Part shown: in pieces, positions 1-5,841 of the stretch | Position numbering within the stretch: the stretch's first letter is position 1 | How the letters are laid out: each line of letters opens with the position of its first letter | Assembly (NCBI GenBank): GCA_023150215.1 | Contig: JAKLLJ010000167.1 | Coordinates: 1-7,313 of the forward strand | Direction of reading: 5' to 3' | DNA: 7,313 bases | From: Thauera sp. | GTDB taxonomy: Bacteria; Pseudomonadota; Gammaproteobacteria; Burkholderiales; Rhodocyclaceae | Position numbers and translations under genes: made by a program | Notes under the pieces: generated by a model | Told to the model about the DNA's origin: nothing | The model's input: the letters and a program-made list of their open reading frames with translations, nothing else | Databases searched by the model: none

Positions 1-152
1 ACAAGCACAACGAACTAGACCAGCAGATCCACAACATCGAGACCCACGTCGTGCCAGGCACCAGCCACGAAATCGAGGTGATGAAAAAGGAAAAACTGGC
101 GATCAAGGACCAGATCTACGCCTACCTCAAGCGGGTCGAAACCGAGACCTGA
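1..152 (+). CDS. YdcH/DUF465 family small protein, C-terminal part
   Basis: The reading frame is open from base 3 to a TGA at 150-152, giving 49 residues with the start outside the window. The visible part begins KHNELDQQIHNIE and continues with a short P-G-T-S linker, then KKEKLAIKDQIYAYLKR. Two charged amphipathic helices joined by a short linker, the second rich in Lys and ending in 'KDQIYAYL', are characteristic of the YdcH/DUF465 family. That family consists of small cytosolic helical-hairpin proteins of about 70-80 residues and no firmly established function, so about 20-30 residues are missing. The gene converges on the RND permease with only 22 nt between the two stop codons, and no clear terminator hairpin with a T-run lies between them. 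Family assignment is from remembered motifs; function is unknown. Confidence 0.8.
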   Translation, partial: KHNELDQQIHNIETHVVPGTSHEIEVMKKEKLAIKDQIYAYLKRVETET

Positions 153-174
153 GCGCGCGCACCAGCACGCCTGC

Positions 175-3100
175 TCACACCACCGCCTCCTGCGTCGCGC
201 CCGCCTCGGGCACCCGCGTCCGGCGCGCCAGCAAGGTATACACGGTCGGCACCACGAACAGCGTGAACACGGTGCCGACCGAGAGCCCGCCGACGATCAC
301 CCAGCCGATCTGCTGCCGGCTCTCGGCGCCCGCCCCGGTCGCCAGCGCGAGCGGGACCGAGCCGAGCACCATCGCCCCGGTCGTCATCAGGATCGGGCGC
401 AGACGCAGCACCGCCGCCTCCGTCACCGCCTCGCGCAGCGCCTGCCCCTGCTCGCGCAACTGGTTGGCGAACTCCACGATCAGGATGCCGTGCTTGGTGA
501 TCAGGCCGACCAGGGTCACCAAGCCAATCTGGCTGTAGACGTTGAGCGTGCCGCCGGTGAGCCACAGCGCGCCGAGCGCACCCGCCATCGACAGCGGCAC
601 CGTCAGCATGATGATGAAGGGATCGCGGAAGCTCTCGAACTGCGCCGCCAGCACCAGATAAATGAAGGCGAGCGCGAGCAGGAAGACGAGCGCGAGGCTC
701 TCCGAACTGGTGCGGAACTCACGCGACTGGCCATCGAGGTCGGTGCCATAGCCTGGCGGGAGGATGCGCGCCGCGGTGTCGTCCATCCACTGCAGCGCTT
801 CGCCGAGGGCATAGTTCGGCGCCAGGTTGGCCGAGATCGTCACCGATCGGCGCTGGCCGAAGTGGTTGAGCTCGCGCGGCGCCACACGCTCGTCGATCCG
901 GACCACGCTCGCCAGCGGCACCATGTCGCCGTTGCGCGCACGCACGTAGATGTCGCGGATGTCGCGCGGGTCGCGGCGTTCGCCGGCGCCGACCTGCACG
1001 ATCACGTCGTACTGCTCGGCGTCTTCCTTGTAGCGCGTGACCTGACGGCCACCGAGCATGCTCTCCAAGGTGCGTCCGATCACATCCACCGCCACGCCGA
1101 GATCGGCGGCGCGGTCGCGATCGACCTGCACCGCGAGCTCGGGCATGGTCAGCTTGAGGTCGGTGTCGGGCGACAGGAGGCCGGGGTTTTGCCGCATCGC
1201 ATCGAGGAAGGCGTCGCTGACGCGGGCAAGCTCGTCATAGCTTTCCGAACTCGAGATCACGTAGCTCAGCGGACGCGAGCGCACGCTCTGGCCGAACGAG
1301 GCCGGCAGGATCGGAAAGGCATTGACGCCCGGCACCGCGCGCAGCTTAGGCTGCAGCTCGGCCGCGATCGCGCTCGCCGTGCGCGTGCGCTCCACCCAGT
1401 CGGTGAAACCGACGAAGGAGATGCCCTGCGATACCGTCGGGTTGCCGGCGATCACCAGATAGCGGTCGACCTCGGGCAAGCCGGCGTAGATGCGCTCGAT
1501 CTCCTCGGCGTAGCGCGCCATGTAGTCGAGGGTGGCCCCCTCGGGGCCGCTGAACATGCCGATCACGCGGCCGCGATCTTCAAGCGGAGCAAGCTCGTTC
1601 TTGAGTTGCCCCATCAGCCACAGCGAGCTGCCCGCCACCGCGGCAAACACCAGCATCACCAGCCAGCGCGCGTTCAGTGCCGCATCGAGCACGCCGCGAT
1701 AGCCCGCGGTGAGCCAGGCCAGGAAGCGCTCGATGCCGTTGTAGAGCGGGCCGTGCCTGGGCTCGTGGCGCAGCAGCTTCGAGCACATCATCGGCGACAG
1801 CGTCAGTGCGACGAAGCCGGAAACGATCACCGCGCCGGCGAGCGTGAGCGCGAACTCGGTGAACAGCTTGCCGGTGCGCCCGCTCATGAAGGCCACCGGC
1901 GCGTACACCGCAGCCAGCGTGATCGTCATCGCCACCACGGCGAAACCGATCTCCTTCGCGCCCTTGAACGCGGCGGCCAGCGGTTCCATGCCCTCCTCGA
2001 TGTGGCGGTAGATGTTCTCCAGCACCACGATCGCGTCGTCCACCACCAGGCCGATCGCCAGCACCAGCGCGAGCAGGGTGAGCGTGTTGATCGAGAAGCC
2101 GAACACCAGCATCAGCGTGAACGCGCCCACCAGCGACACCGGGATGGTCACCAGCGGCACCAGCATCGCGCGCCAGTTGCGCAGGAAGAACAGGCACACC
2201 GCCGCCACCAGCAGCACCGCCTCCCAGATCGTGGTGAACACCGCCTCGATCGAGCGCTCGATGAACACCGTGGTGTCGTTGGCGATCGTCATCGACATGC
2301 CTTCAGGCAGCTCGGCCTGCAGGCGCGGCAGCATCTCGTCGAGGCCGCGCTTGAGATCGAGCGGATTGGCCACTGACTGCTTGATGAGGCCGATCGACAC
2401 CGCCGGGCGCCCCATGAAGCGCACCGCCGTGCGCTCGCTCTCGGGCGCCACCTCGACCCGGCCGACGTCGCGGATGCGCACCGGATAGGCGTTGGCGGTC
2501 TCGACCTGGCGCAGCACGATGGCCTCGAACTGCGCCGGCGCGGCCAGGTCGGTCTGCGCTACCACCGCGAACTCGCGCTCGCGGCTTTCGATGCGGCCGG
2601 CGGGCAGCTCCACATTCTGGCGCCGGATCGCGTCCTCGACGTCCTGCACCGTCAGCCCGAACGCGGCCAGGCGGTCGCGGTCCAGCCACACCCGCATGGC
2701 CTGGCGGCGCTCGCCGAACAGGCGCGCGTCGGCCGCCCCGGGCAGGGTCTGCAGGCGCGGCTTGATGATGCGGTTGGCGAAGTCGCTGATCTCCATCGGC
2801 GAATGGCGGTCGGACGAGAACGCCACCCAGATGATCGGGCTGGCGTCGGCCTCGACCTTGGCGATCACCGGCTCGTCGATGTCGTCGGGCAGGCGCTGGC
2901 GCACGCGCGAGACGCGGTCGCGCACGTCGGCCGCGGCCGAATCGGCACTGCGCTCGACGCGAAAGCGCACGGTGATCTGGCTGCGCTCCTGGCGGCTGAT
3001 CGAGGACAGCACATCCACGCCCTCGATGCCGGCGAGCGAGTCCTCCAGCGGCTTGGTCACCTGCGACTCGACGATCTCCGCGCTGGCGCCACGGTAGCGT

Positions 3101-3246
3101 GTGTCCACCGTGACCACCGGCTCGTCGATGTTGGGGTATTCGCGCACCGTGAGCCTGGAGTACGACATCAGGCCCACCAGCAGCACGAGCAGCGACAGCA
3201 CGGTGGCGAACACCGGGCGGCGGATGCACAGTTCGGAGAGGACCAT
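175..3246 (-). CDS. RND (HAE-1 type) multidrug efflux permease, inner membrane
   Basis: This 1023-residue protein is the proton-driven inner-membrane pump of a tripartite RND efflux system. It takes substrates from periplasm or outer leaflet and passes them to an outer-membrane channel. The length fits the AcrB/MexB class (about 1030-1050). TM1 is near residues 11-30, followed by a large porter loop (about 31-330), TM2-TM6 (about 335-485), TM7 (about 528-545), a second porter loop (about 550-845) and TM8-TM12 (about 850-1008). Proton-relay residues are visible: Asp403 and Asp404 in 'GLVVDDAIVVLEN' (TM4), Lys918 in 'VGLITKHGILIVEFAN' (TM10), and Arg948 and Thr955 in 'RLRPILMT' (TM11), matching AcrB D407/D408, K940, R971 and T978. 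The ATG lies 3 nt after the adaptor stop codon with no strong Shine-Dalgarno, so translation is probably coupled. Substrate cannot be predicted; drug, dye, solvent or biocide export are all possible. Confidence 0.96.
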   Translation of the reverse strand: MVLSELCIRRPVFATVLSLLVLLVGLMSYSRLTVREYPNIDEPVVTVDTRYRGASAEIVESQVTKPLEDSLAGIEGVDVLSSISRQERSQITVRFRVERSADSAAADVRDRVSRVRQRLPDDIDEPVIAKVEADASPIIWVAFSSDRHSPMEISDFANRIIKPRLQTLPGAADARLFGERRQAMRVWLDRDRLAAFGLTVQDVEDAIRRQNVELPAGRIESREREFAVVAQTDLAAPAQFEAIVLRQVETANAYPVRIRDVGRVEVAPESERTAVRFMGRPAVSIGLIKQSVANPLDLKRGLDEMLPRLQAELPEGMSMTIANDTTVFIERSIEAVFTTIWEAVLLVAAVCLFFLRNWRAMLVPLVTIPVSLVGAFTLMLVFGFSINTLTLLALVLAIGLVVDDAIVVLENIYRHIEEGMEPLAAAFKGAKEIGFAVVAMTITLAAVYAPVAFMSGRTGKLFTEFALTLAGAVIVSGFVALTLSPMMCSKLLRHEPRHGPLYNGIERFLAWLTAGYRGVLDAALNARWLVMLVFAAVAGSSLWLMGQLKNELAPLEDRGRVIGMFSGPEGATLDYMARYAEEIERIYAGLPEVDRYLVIAGNPTVSQGISFVGFTDWVERTRTASAIAAELQPKLRAVPGVNAFPILPASFGQSVRSRPLSYVISSSESYDELARVSDAFLDAMRQNPGLLSPDTDLKLTMPELAVQVDRDRAADLGVAVDVIGRTLESMLGGRQVTRYKEDAEQYDVIVQVGAGERRDPRDIRDIYVRARNGDMVPLASVVRIDERVAPRELNHFGQRRSVTISANLAPNYALGEALQWMDDTAARILPPGYGTDLDGQSREFRTSSESLALVFLLALAFIYLVLAAQFESFRDPFIIMLTVPLSMAGALGALWLTGGTLNVYSQIGLVTLVGLITKHGILIVEFANQLREQGQALREAVTEAAVLRLRPILMTTGAMVLGSVPLALATGAGAESRQQIGWVIVGGLSVGTVFTLFVVPTVYTLLARRTRVPEAGATQEAVV

Positions 3247-3249
3247 CGC

Positions 3250-4380
3250 TCAGTCCGCCCGCGCCACGCCGGCGGGCGCGCCCGCCACCTTCACCGCCGC
3301 GCCGTCGCGCAGCTTGAGCTGGCCGGCGGTCACCACCACCGCGCCCGCCTGCAAGCCATCGACGATCTCGACCATCGCATCGCGGCGCGCACCGGTCTTC
3401 ACCGCCACGCGCTGCACCTTGCCGTCTGCCACCCGGTACACAAACTGGGTGTTGCCGGGCGCGGGCACCAGCGCCGCCTCGGGCACCACCACCGCATCGG
3501 CGCGCTCGGCCAGGATCAGGCGCACGCGCACGAACACGCCCGGCCGCAGGCGCAACCCCGGGTTGACCAGGCTTGCACGCAGACCCAGCGAACGCCCCTG
3601 CGCATCCACCAGCGGATCGATCGCATCGACCGTGGCGGCGAAGGTCTCGCCCGGAAGCGCGTCGCTCGCCAGCTCCACCGCCTGGCCCGGGCGCACGCGG
3701 TCGAGGTAAAGCTCGGGCAGGCGAAAATCCACCTTGAGCGTGGCGATGTCCTCCAGGTTGATCATCGCCTCGCCATCCTTGACGAAATCGCCCGGGCTGA
3801 CGCTGCGGATGCCGACCACGCCCGAAAACGGCGCGCGAATCTGCATGCGCTCGAGTTTCGCCTGCGCCAGCGCGACCCCGGCGCGTGCCACCTCGAGCTG
3901 CGAGCGTGCGCTGTCCAGGCTGCTGCGGCTGACGAAGCTGCGGCCAAACAAATCCTGGGTGCGGCGAAAGTTCGACTCCGCCAGCGTCAGGCTGGCGCGC
4001 GCCTGCTGCAGCTCGGCGCGCTGCACCGCAGCGTCGAACTCGATCAGCACCTCGCCACGGCGCACCGGCTCGCCGTCGCGAAAGCGGATCGCGGAGATCC
4101 GCCCGGACTCCTCCGGACGCAGCACGACCGACTCGTTCGACACCAGCGAACCCACCGCGCCGACCTCGTCAGCCAGCGCCCGCACCCCGACGACATGGGT
4201 CTCGACCACCACCGGAGCCGCCGCGCCGGCCTGCCCGCCCGGCACACCCTTGCCGCCTGCCGGCACCATCGCCGCGCCCGCCATTGCAGCCGGCGGGCGG
4301 TTGGCATGCCAGGCATAGGCGCCGAGGCCGGCCAGACCGGCGACGCTCAGGACAAGGACGAAGTGGCGACTGGAAGGCAT
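3250..4380 (-). CDS. RND efflux periplasmic adaptor (membrane fusion protein)
   Basis: This 376-residue protein is the AcrA/MexE-type adaptor bridging the RND permease and an outer-membrane channel. Residues 7-23 form an N-terminal membrane anchor or uncleaved signal. There is no lipobox Cys, so it is probably not a lipoprotein. A Gly/Ala/Pro-rich linker follows (about 28-57). The lipoyl domain is split into two halves (about 78-118 and 181-212, with 'IRAPFSGVVG') by a short alpha-hairpin (about 119-178). The hairpin carries R140-x3-L144-x6-S151, matching the RLS tip motif that contacts TolC-type channels. A beta-barrel (about 213-292) and membrane-proximal domain (about 293-366) complete the fold. 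I chose the ATG at 4380 because it begins directly before the hydrophobic anchor and gives a normal family length. The frame is open upstream to 4545, but those 55 residues look like untranslated sequence. No good ribosome binding site precedes the chosen start, so it is likely rather than certain. Confidence 0.93.
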   Translation of the reverse strand: MPSSRHFVLVLSVAGLAGLGAYAWHANRPPAAMAGAAMVPAGGKGVPGGQAGAAAPVVVETHVVGVRALADEVGAVGSLVSNESVVLRPEESGRISAIRFRDGEPVRRGEVLIEFDAAVQRAELQQARASLTLAESNFRRTQDLFGRSFVSRSSLDSARSQLEVARAGVALAQAKLERMQIRAPFSGVVGIRSVSPGDFVKDGEAMINLEDIATLKVDFRLPELYLDRVRPGQAVELASDALPGETFAATVDAIDPLVDAQGRSLGLRASLVNPGLRLRPGVFVRVRLILAERADAVVVPEAALVPAPGNTQFVYRVADGKVQRVAVKTGARRDAMVEIVDGLQAGAVVVTAGQLKLRDGAAVKVAGAPAGVARAD

Positions 4381-4481
4381 GGGCGTGGCGTGGAGGGCGA
4401 GGAGTGAGTTGCGGTTTGCCGCGGACTTGAAGCCGGAGAACGCGCGGGCGTGGGCGTGGCTAGCTTGCGACGCCGATCGCC

Positions 4482-4510
4482 AGTTTAGGGACAAAGGACC
4501 GCGCTGTCCG
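4482..4510 (-). promoter_or_regulatory. Candidate sigma70-type promoter of the efflux operon
   Basis: Read on the minus strand, a -35-like CGGACA (4510-4505) and a -10-like TAAACT (4487-4482) are separated by exactly 17 nt. Each hexamer matches the consensus at 4 of 6 positions. Transcription would begin near 4475, leaving a leader of roughly 95 nt before the adaptor ATG at 4380. The site lies between the efflux operon and the nearest upstream REP-like repeat, which suits a promoter. The match is weak and could be chance. No clear operator palindrome for a TetR- or MarR-type repressor was seen around it. Confidence 0.25.
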
Positions 4511-4572
4511 GTTCCGTGCGCCAAGCCAGGCGACACGACGCACAAGGAACCATCGCCCCTTCGAAGGCCCCC

Positions 4573-4596
4573 GTAGGAGCGCCGGCAGGCGCGAAC
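4573..4596 (+). repeat. REP-like palindromic repeat, copy 1
   Basis: A 24-nt element begins with the GTAG tetranucleotide, continues GAGCG and ends CGCGAAC. Its core folds into a 5-bp perfect stem, GCGCC/GGCGC, closed by a GGCA loop (4579-4592). From the A of GTAG onward it is identical to copy 2, and it is related to three other copies in the window. A conserved GTAG next to an imperfect hairpin is typical of bacterial REP sequences, which elsewhere are moved by RAYT transposases. No RAYT gene is visible here. Confidence 0.75.
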
Positions 4597-4687
4597 AAGA
4601 CGCCCAAGAACCGCTCACACGTCTCCTGAAGCGCCGATTCGCGGCTTGCGCCCCACCTGCAGAAACCACCGCCCCCTCGGGAGCGCC

Positions 4688-4711
4688 GCAGGAGCGCCGG
4701 CAGGCGCGAAC
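4688..4711 (+). repeat. REP-like palindromic repeat, copy 2
   Basis: This is a direct repeat of copy 1 with a single substitution in the core (GCAG instead of GTAG at the 5' end). The hairpin arms GCGCC/GGCGC and the GGCA loop are the same. It starts 115 nt after copy 1, in the same orientation. It lies 63-86 nt beyond the stop codon of the minus-strand VOC gene, the sort of 3' intergenic position in which REP elements are usually found. Confidence 0.75.
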
Positions 4712-4773
4712 CTTCCCTGCCCGAACCGATGTGCGCCCGCGTCGCCCCACCCGCGCACCCGTTGCAGCGTCGC

Positions 4774-5199
4774 TCATCCGTCCTCGAGCGGCCACTTTGG
4801 ATTCCACGCCACTTCCCACAGGTGGCCATCGGGATCCTGAAAATAGCCGGCATGGCCACCCCACGCGGTGTCACGGGCGCGGCGCGGAATGCGTGCGCCG
4901 GCCGCTTCGGCCGCGGCCATCACTGCAGTCACCTGCTCGCGGCGCGCGACGTTGTGGCTCAGGATGCATTCGCTGCTGCTCGTTGCCTGTTCTGCCACCC
5001 CTGCATCGACAGCGATGCTCGCGCGCGGAAAGAGCGCGAGCTTGAACCCGGGCTGCAAGTCGAAGAACACCACCGCGGAATGTTCCGCCACGCTACCGAC
5101 GATGCCATCCGTCGGCCAGCCCAGGCCATCGCGATAGAAAGCCAGCGCACGAGGCAAGTCGGCCACGCCGAGGGTGATCACGCTGATGCGCGGCTTCAT
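4774..5199 (-). CDS. VOC (glyoxalase/bleomycin-resistance fold) family protein
   Basis: This is a 141-residue cytosolic protein of the vicinal-oxygen-chelate superfamily. Two beta-alpha-beta modules are visible. The first has 'VADLPRALAFYRDGLGW' (residues 12-28), the usual opening of a VOC half. The second (about 78-134) ends in 'GYFQDPDGHLWEVAWNP', a signature in which Glu129 sits where a metal ligand is expected. The position in the first strand often held by His is not His here (SVITLGV), so a complete metal site is not evident. The reaction is therefore open: lyase, dioxygenase, drug-binding and non-catalytic members all exist. I chose the ATG at 5199 because MKPRISVITLGV begins the fold directly. 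The frame is open to 5409 with another Met at 5229, but the extra residues are low-complexity and unlike the family. No strong ribosome binding site precedes either start. The gene is 103 nt downstream of the Cys-rich gene on the same strand. Confidence 0.88.
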   Translation of the reverse strand: MKPRISVITLGVADLPRALAFYRDGLGWPTDGIVGSVAEHSAVVFFDLQPGFKLALFPRASIAVDAGVAEQATSSSECILSHNVARREQVTAVMAAAEAAGARIPRRARDTAWGGHAGYFQDPDGHLWEVAWNPKWPLEDG

Positions 5200-5302
5200 G
5201 CGCGCACCGGCCTGAAAGGGCGCCAGCATGCGCCGGGCGGGCGCCGCACGGGACGATGGCGGAGCGTCCGGCCAGCACGCTCGCGGATGGCGACCCGGTC
5301 GA

Positions 5303-5554
5303 TCAACGACACTGCATGTTCCCGGACGGTGCATGGACGACGCACTGCAGCGGCCCGCACTGGCAGTTGTGCAGCACCGCCGCACCGCCGTCAGCGAGAC
5401 GCAGACCACGCGAGCATGCGCACTCCTCGGGTGCCGCGGGCAGCACCGGCGGGGTCAGCGCAGCGACCGGGCTGGTCGTCGCGCTCAGGGCCAGCACGGC
5501 CGCCGCCGCAGCGGACAAGCCGGAGAGCGTGAACAGCAGGGAGCGCAGCTTCAT
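5303..5554 (-). CDS. Small secreted six-cysteine protein, unrecognised
   Basis: This 83-residue protein starts at an ATG with an excellent GAGGAG site 7 nt upstream, which fixes the start. Residues 1-32 form a clear Sec signal peptide: basic MKLR, a hydrophobic Leu/Ala-rich core, and an A-x-A-like end, 'SPVAA', before LTPP. The predicted mature part is about 51 residues with six cysteines at 45, 47, 64, 66, 71 and 82, giving two CxC pairs (ECACS and NCQCG), then 'PLQC', then a Cys one residue before the C-terminal Arg. Six Cys in so short an exported domain suggests three disulphides or metal binding in the periplasm or outside. No lipobox is present, so it is not an obvious lipoprotein. I do not recognise the family and assign no function. 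The spacing to neighbours (103 nt to the VOC gene, 287 nt from the membrane-protein gene) suggests its own promoter. The combined start site, signal peptide and Cys pattern make this a real gene rather than noise. Confidence 0.78.
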   Translation of the reverse strand: MKLRSLLFTLSGLSAAAAAVLALSATTSPVAALTPPVLPAAPEECACSRGLRLADGGAAVLHNCQCGPLQCVVHAPSGNMQCR

Positions 5555-5561
5555 GTTCGTT

Positions 5562-5567
5562 CTCCTC
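5562..5567 (-). promoter_or_regulatory. Shine-Dalgarno of the six-Cys protein
   Basis: GAGGAG on the minus strand lies 7 nt before the ATG at 5554. It is the strongest ribosome binding site in the window and decides the start of the small secreted protein over longer readings of the same frame. Confidence 0.75.
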
Positions 5568-5681
5568 GGATGAGGTGACAGCGTAGCAGCTTCGCACCGT
5601 GAGACCACCGCCACCGGGCCGCGCAGACCGGGCAGCGCAACGCAGCAAGCAGAGGCGCTCTTGCGCGAGAATCGCATCCGT

Positions 5682-5705
5682 TTTCGCGCCTTCCGGCGCT
5701 CCTTC
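5682..5705 (-). repeat. REP-like palindromic repeat, copy 3 (inverted)
   Basis: On the minus strand it reads as the REP unit with a damaged 5' end (GAAG instead of GTAG) and a final A in place of C. The stem arms GCGCC/GGCGC are intact; the loop is GGAA rather than GGCA. It faces away from copy 4, with a 21-nt gap that contains the 8-bp palindrome GCGGCCGC (5716-5723). Confidence 0.7.
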
Positions 5706-5726
5706 TATGAGGATCGCGGCCGCCCT

Positions 5727-5750
5727 GTAGGAGCGGCGGCAGCCGCGAAC
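5727..5750 (+). repeat. REP-like palindromic repeat, copy 4 (compensated stem)
   Basis: It has an intact GTAG start and CGCGAAC end, with the GGCA loop. Its stem is GCGGC/GCCGC instead of GCGCC/GGCGC: a base on one arm and its partner on the other have both changed, so pairing is preserved. This covariation supports a structure under selection or required for mobility. Confidence 0.75.
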
Positions 5751-5792
5751 AGGCGCCGCAGCAACCGCCATCCACCCCCCGACCACCGCCGC

Positions 5793-5816
5793 GTTCGCGC
5801 CTTCCGGCGCTCCTAC
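5793..5816 (-). repeat. REP-like palindromic repeat, copy 5 (inverted)
   Basis: On the minus strand it has a full GTAG start and GAAC end, stem GCGCC/GGCGC and loop GGAA, the same loop as copy 3. Copies 3 and 5 also share a nearby GAGGATC on the plus strand, 4-5 nt beyond the core, so the duplicated unit is longer than 24 nt. It lies about 26 nt beyond the stop codon of the minus-strand membrane-protein gene. Confidence 0.75.
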
Positions 5817-5827
5817 ACGAGGATCAT

Positions 5828-5840
5828 GCGCGGGCCGCGC
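5828..5840 (-). terminator. Weak hairpin just after the membrane-protein gene
   Basis: GCGCG and CGCGC arms separated by a 3-nt loop begin 2 nt beyond the stop codon at 5842. No T-run follows, so it is not a classical Rho-independent terminator. It could act with the REP-like hairpin at 5793-5816 to protect or end the transcript. The call is tentative. Confidence 0.2.
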
Positions 5841-5841
5841 T

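Larger units (their letters stand above)
4381..4773. other. 393-nt intergenic region between the VOC gene and the efflux operon
   Basis: No convincing gene lies here; the open frames are translations of GC-rich repeat sequence. It holds two direct REP-like repeats (4573-4596, 4688-4711) and a degenerate inverted relative (about 4636-4659). It also holds a 10-bp palindrome CCTTCGAAGG at 4558-4567 and the weak promoter candidate at 4482-4510. Similarity between the two direct copies extends upstream of the core: 4549-4596 and 4665-4711 agree at about 40 of 48 aligned positions with one 1-nt gap. This suggests duplication of a longer unit. The rest shows nothing recognisable. Confidence 0.6.

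Noticed and set aside
153..174. A bidirectional terminator between the convergent YdcH-type and permease genes.
   Set aside because: The 22-nt gap has no stable inverted repeat followed by a T-run on either strand.
490..2376. A 628-codon open frame on the plus strand opposite the RND permease.
   Set aside because: It is antisense to an unmistakable permease gene and its product is a His/Arg/Gln-rich string with no domain or membrane pattern. It arises from high-GC codon bias.
2803..4407. A 534-codon open frame on the plus strand spanning the permease/adaptor junction.
   Set aside because: Also antisense to two well-supported genes and crossing their boundary; composition is His/Arg/Ala-rich and unlike a folded protein.
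4381..4545. An N-terminal extension of the adaptor by 55 residues.
   Set aside because: It would place a polar, low-complexity segment before the membrane anchor and make the protein longer than the family; the candidate promoter also falls inside it.
4460..4874. Minus-strand open frames across the first REP cluster with repeated 'LPALLR' stretches.
   Set aside because: The internal similarity is just the translation of the two direct REP-like repeats; there are no start signals or protein features.
5200..5409. An N-terminal extension of the VOC protein by 70 residues.
   Set aside because: The extra residues run antisense-like through the 3' part of the six-Cys gene in another frame and have no VOC features; MKPRISVITLGV starts the fold.
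4573..5816. A CRISPR array as the explanation of the 24-nt repeats.
   Set aside because: Spacing is irregular (115 nt, about 1 kb, 45 nt, 66 nt), orientation alternates, the unit is short and there are no cas genes.
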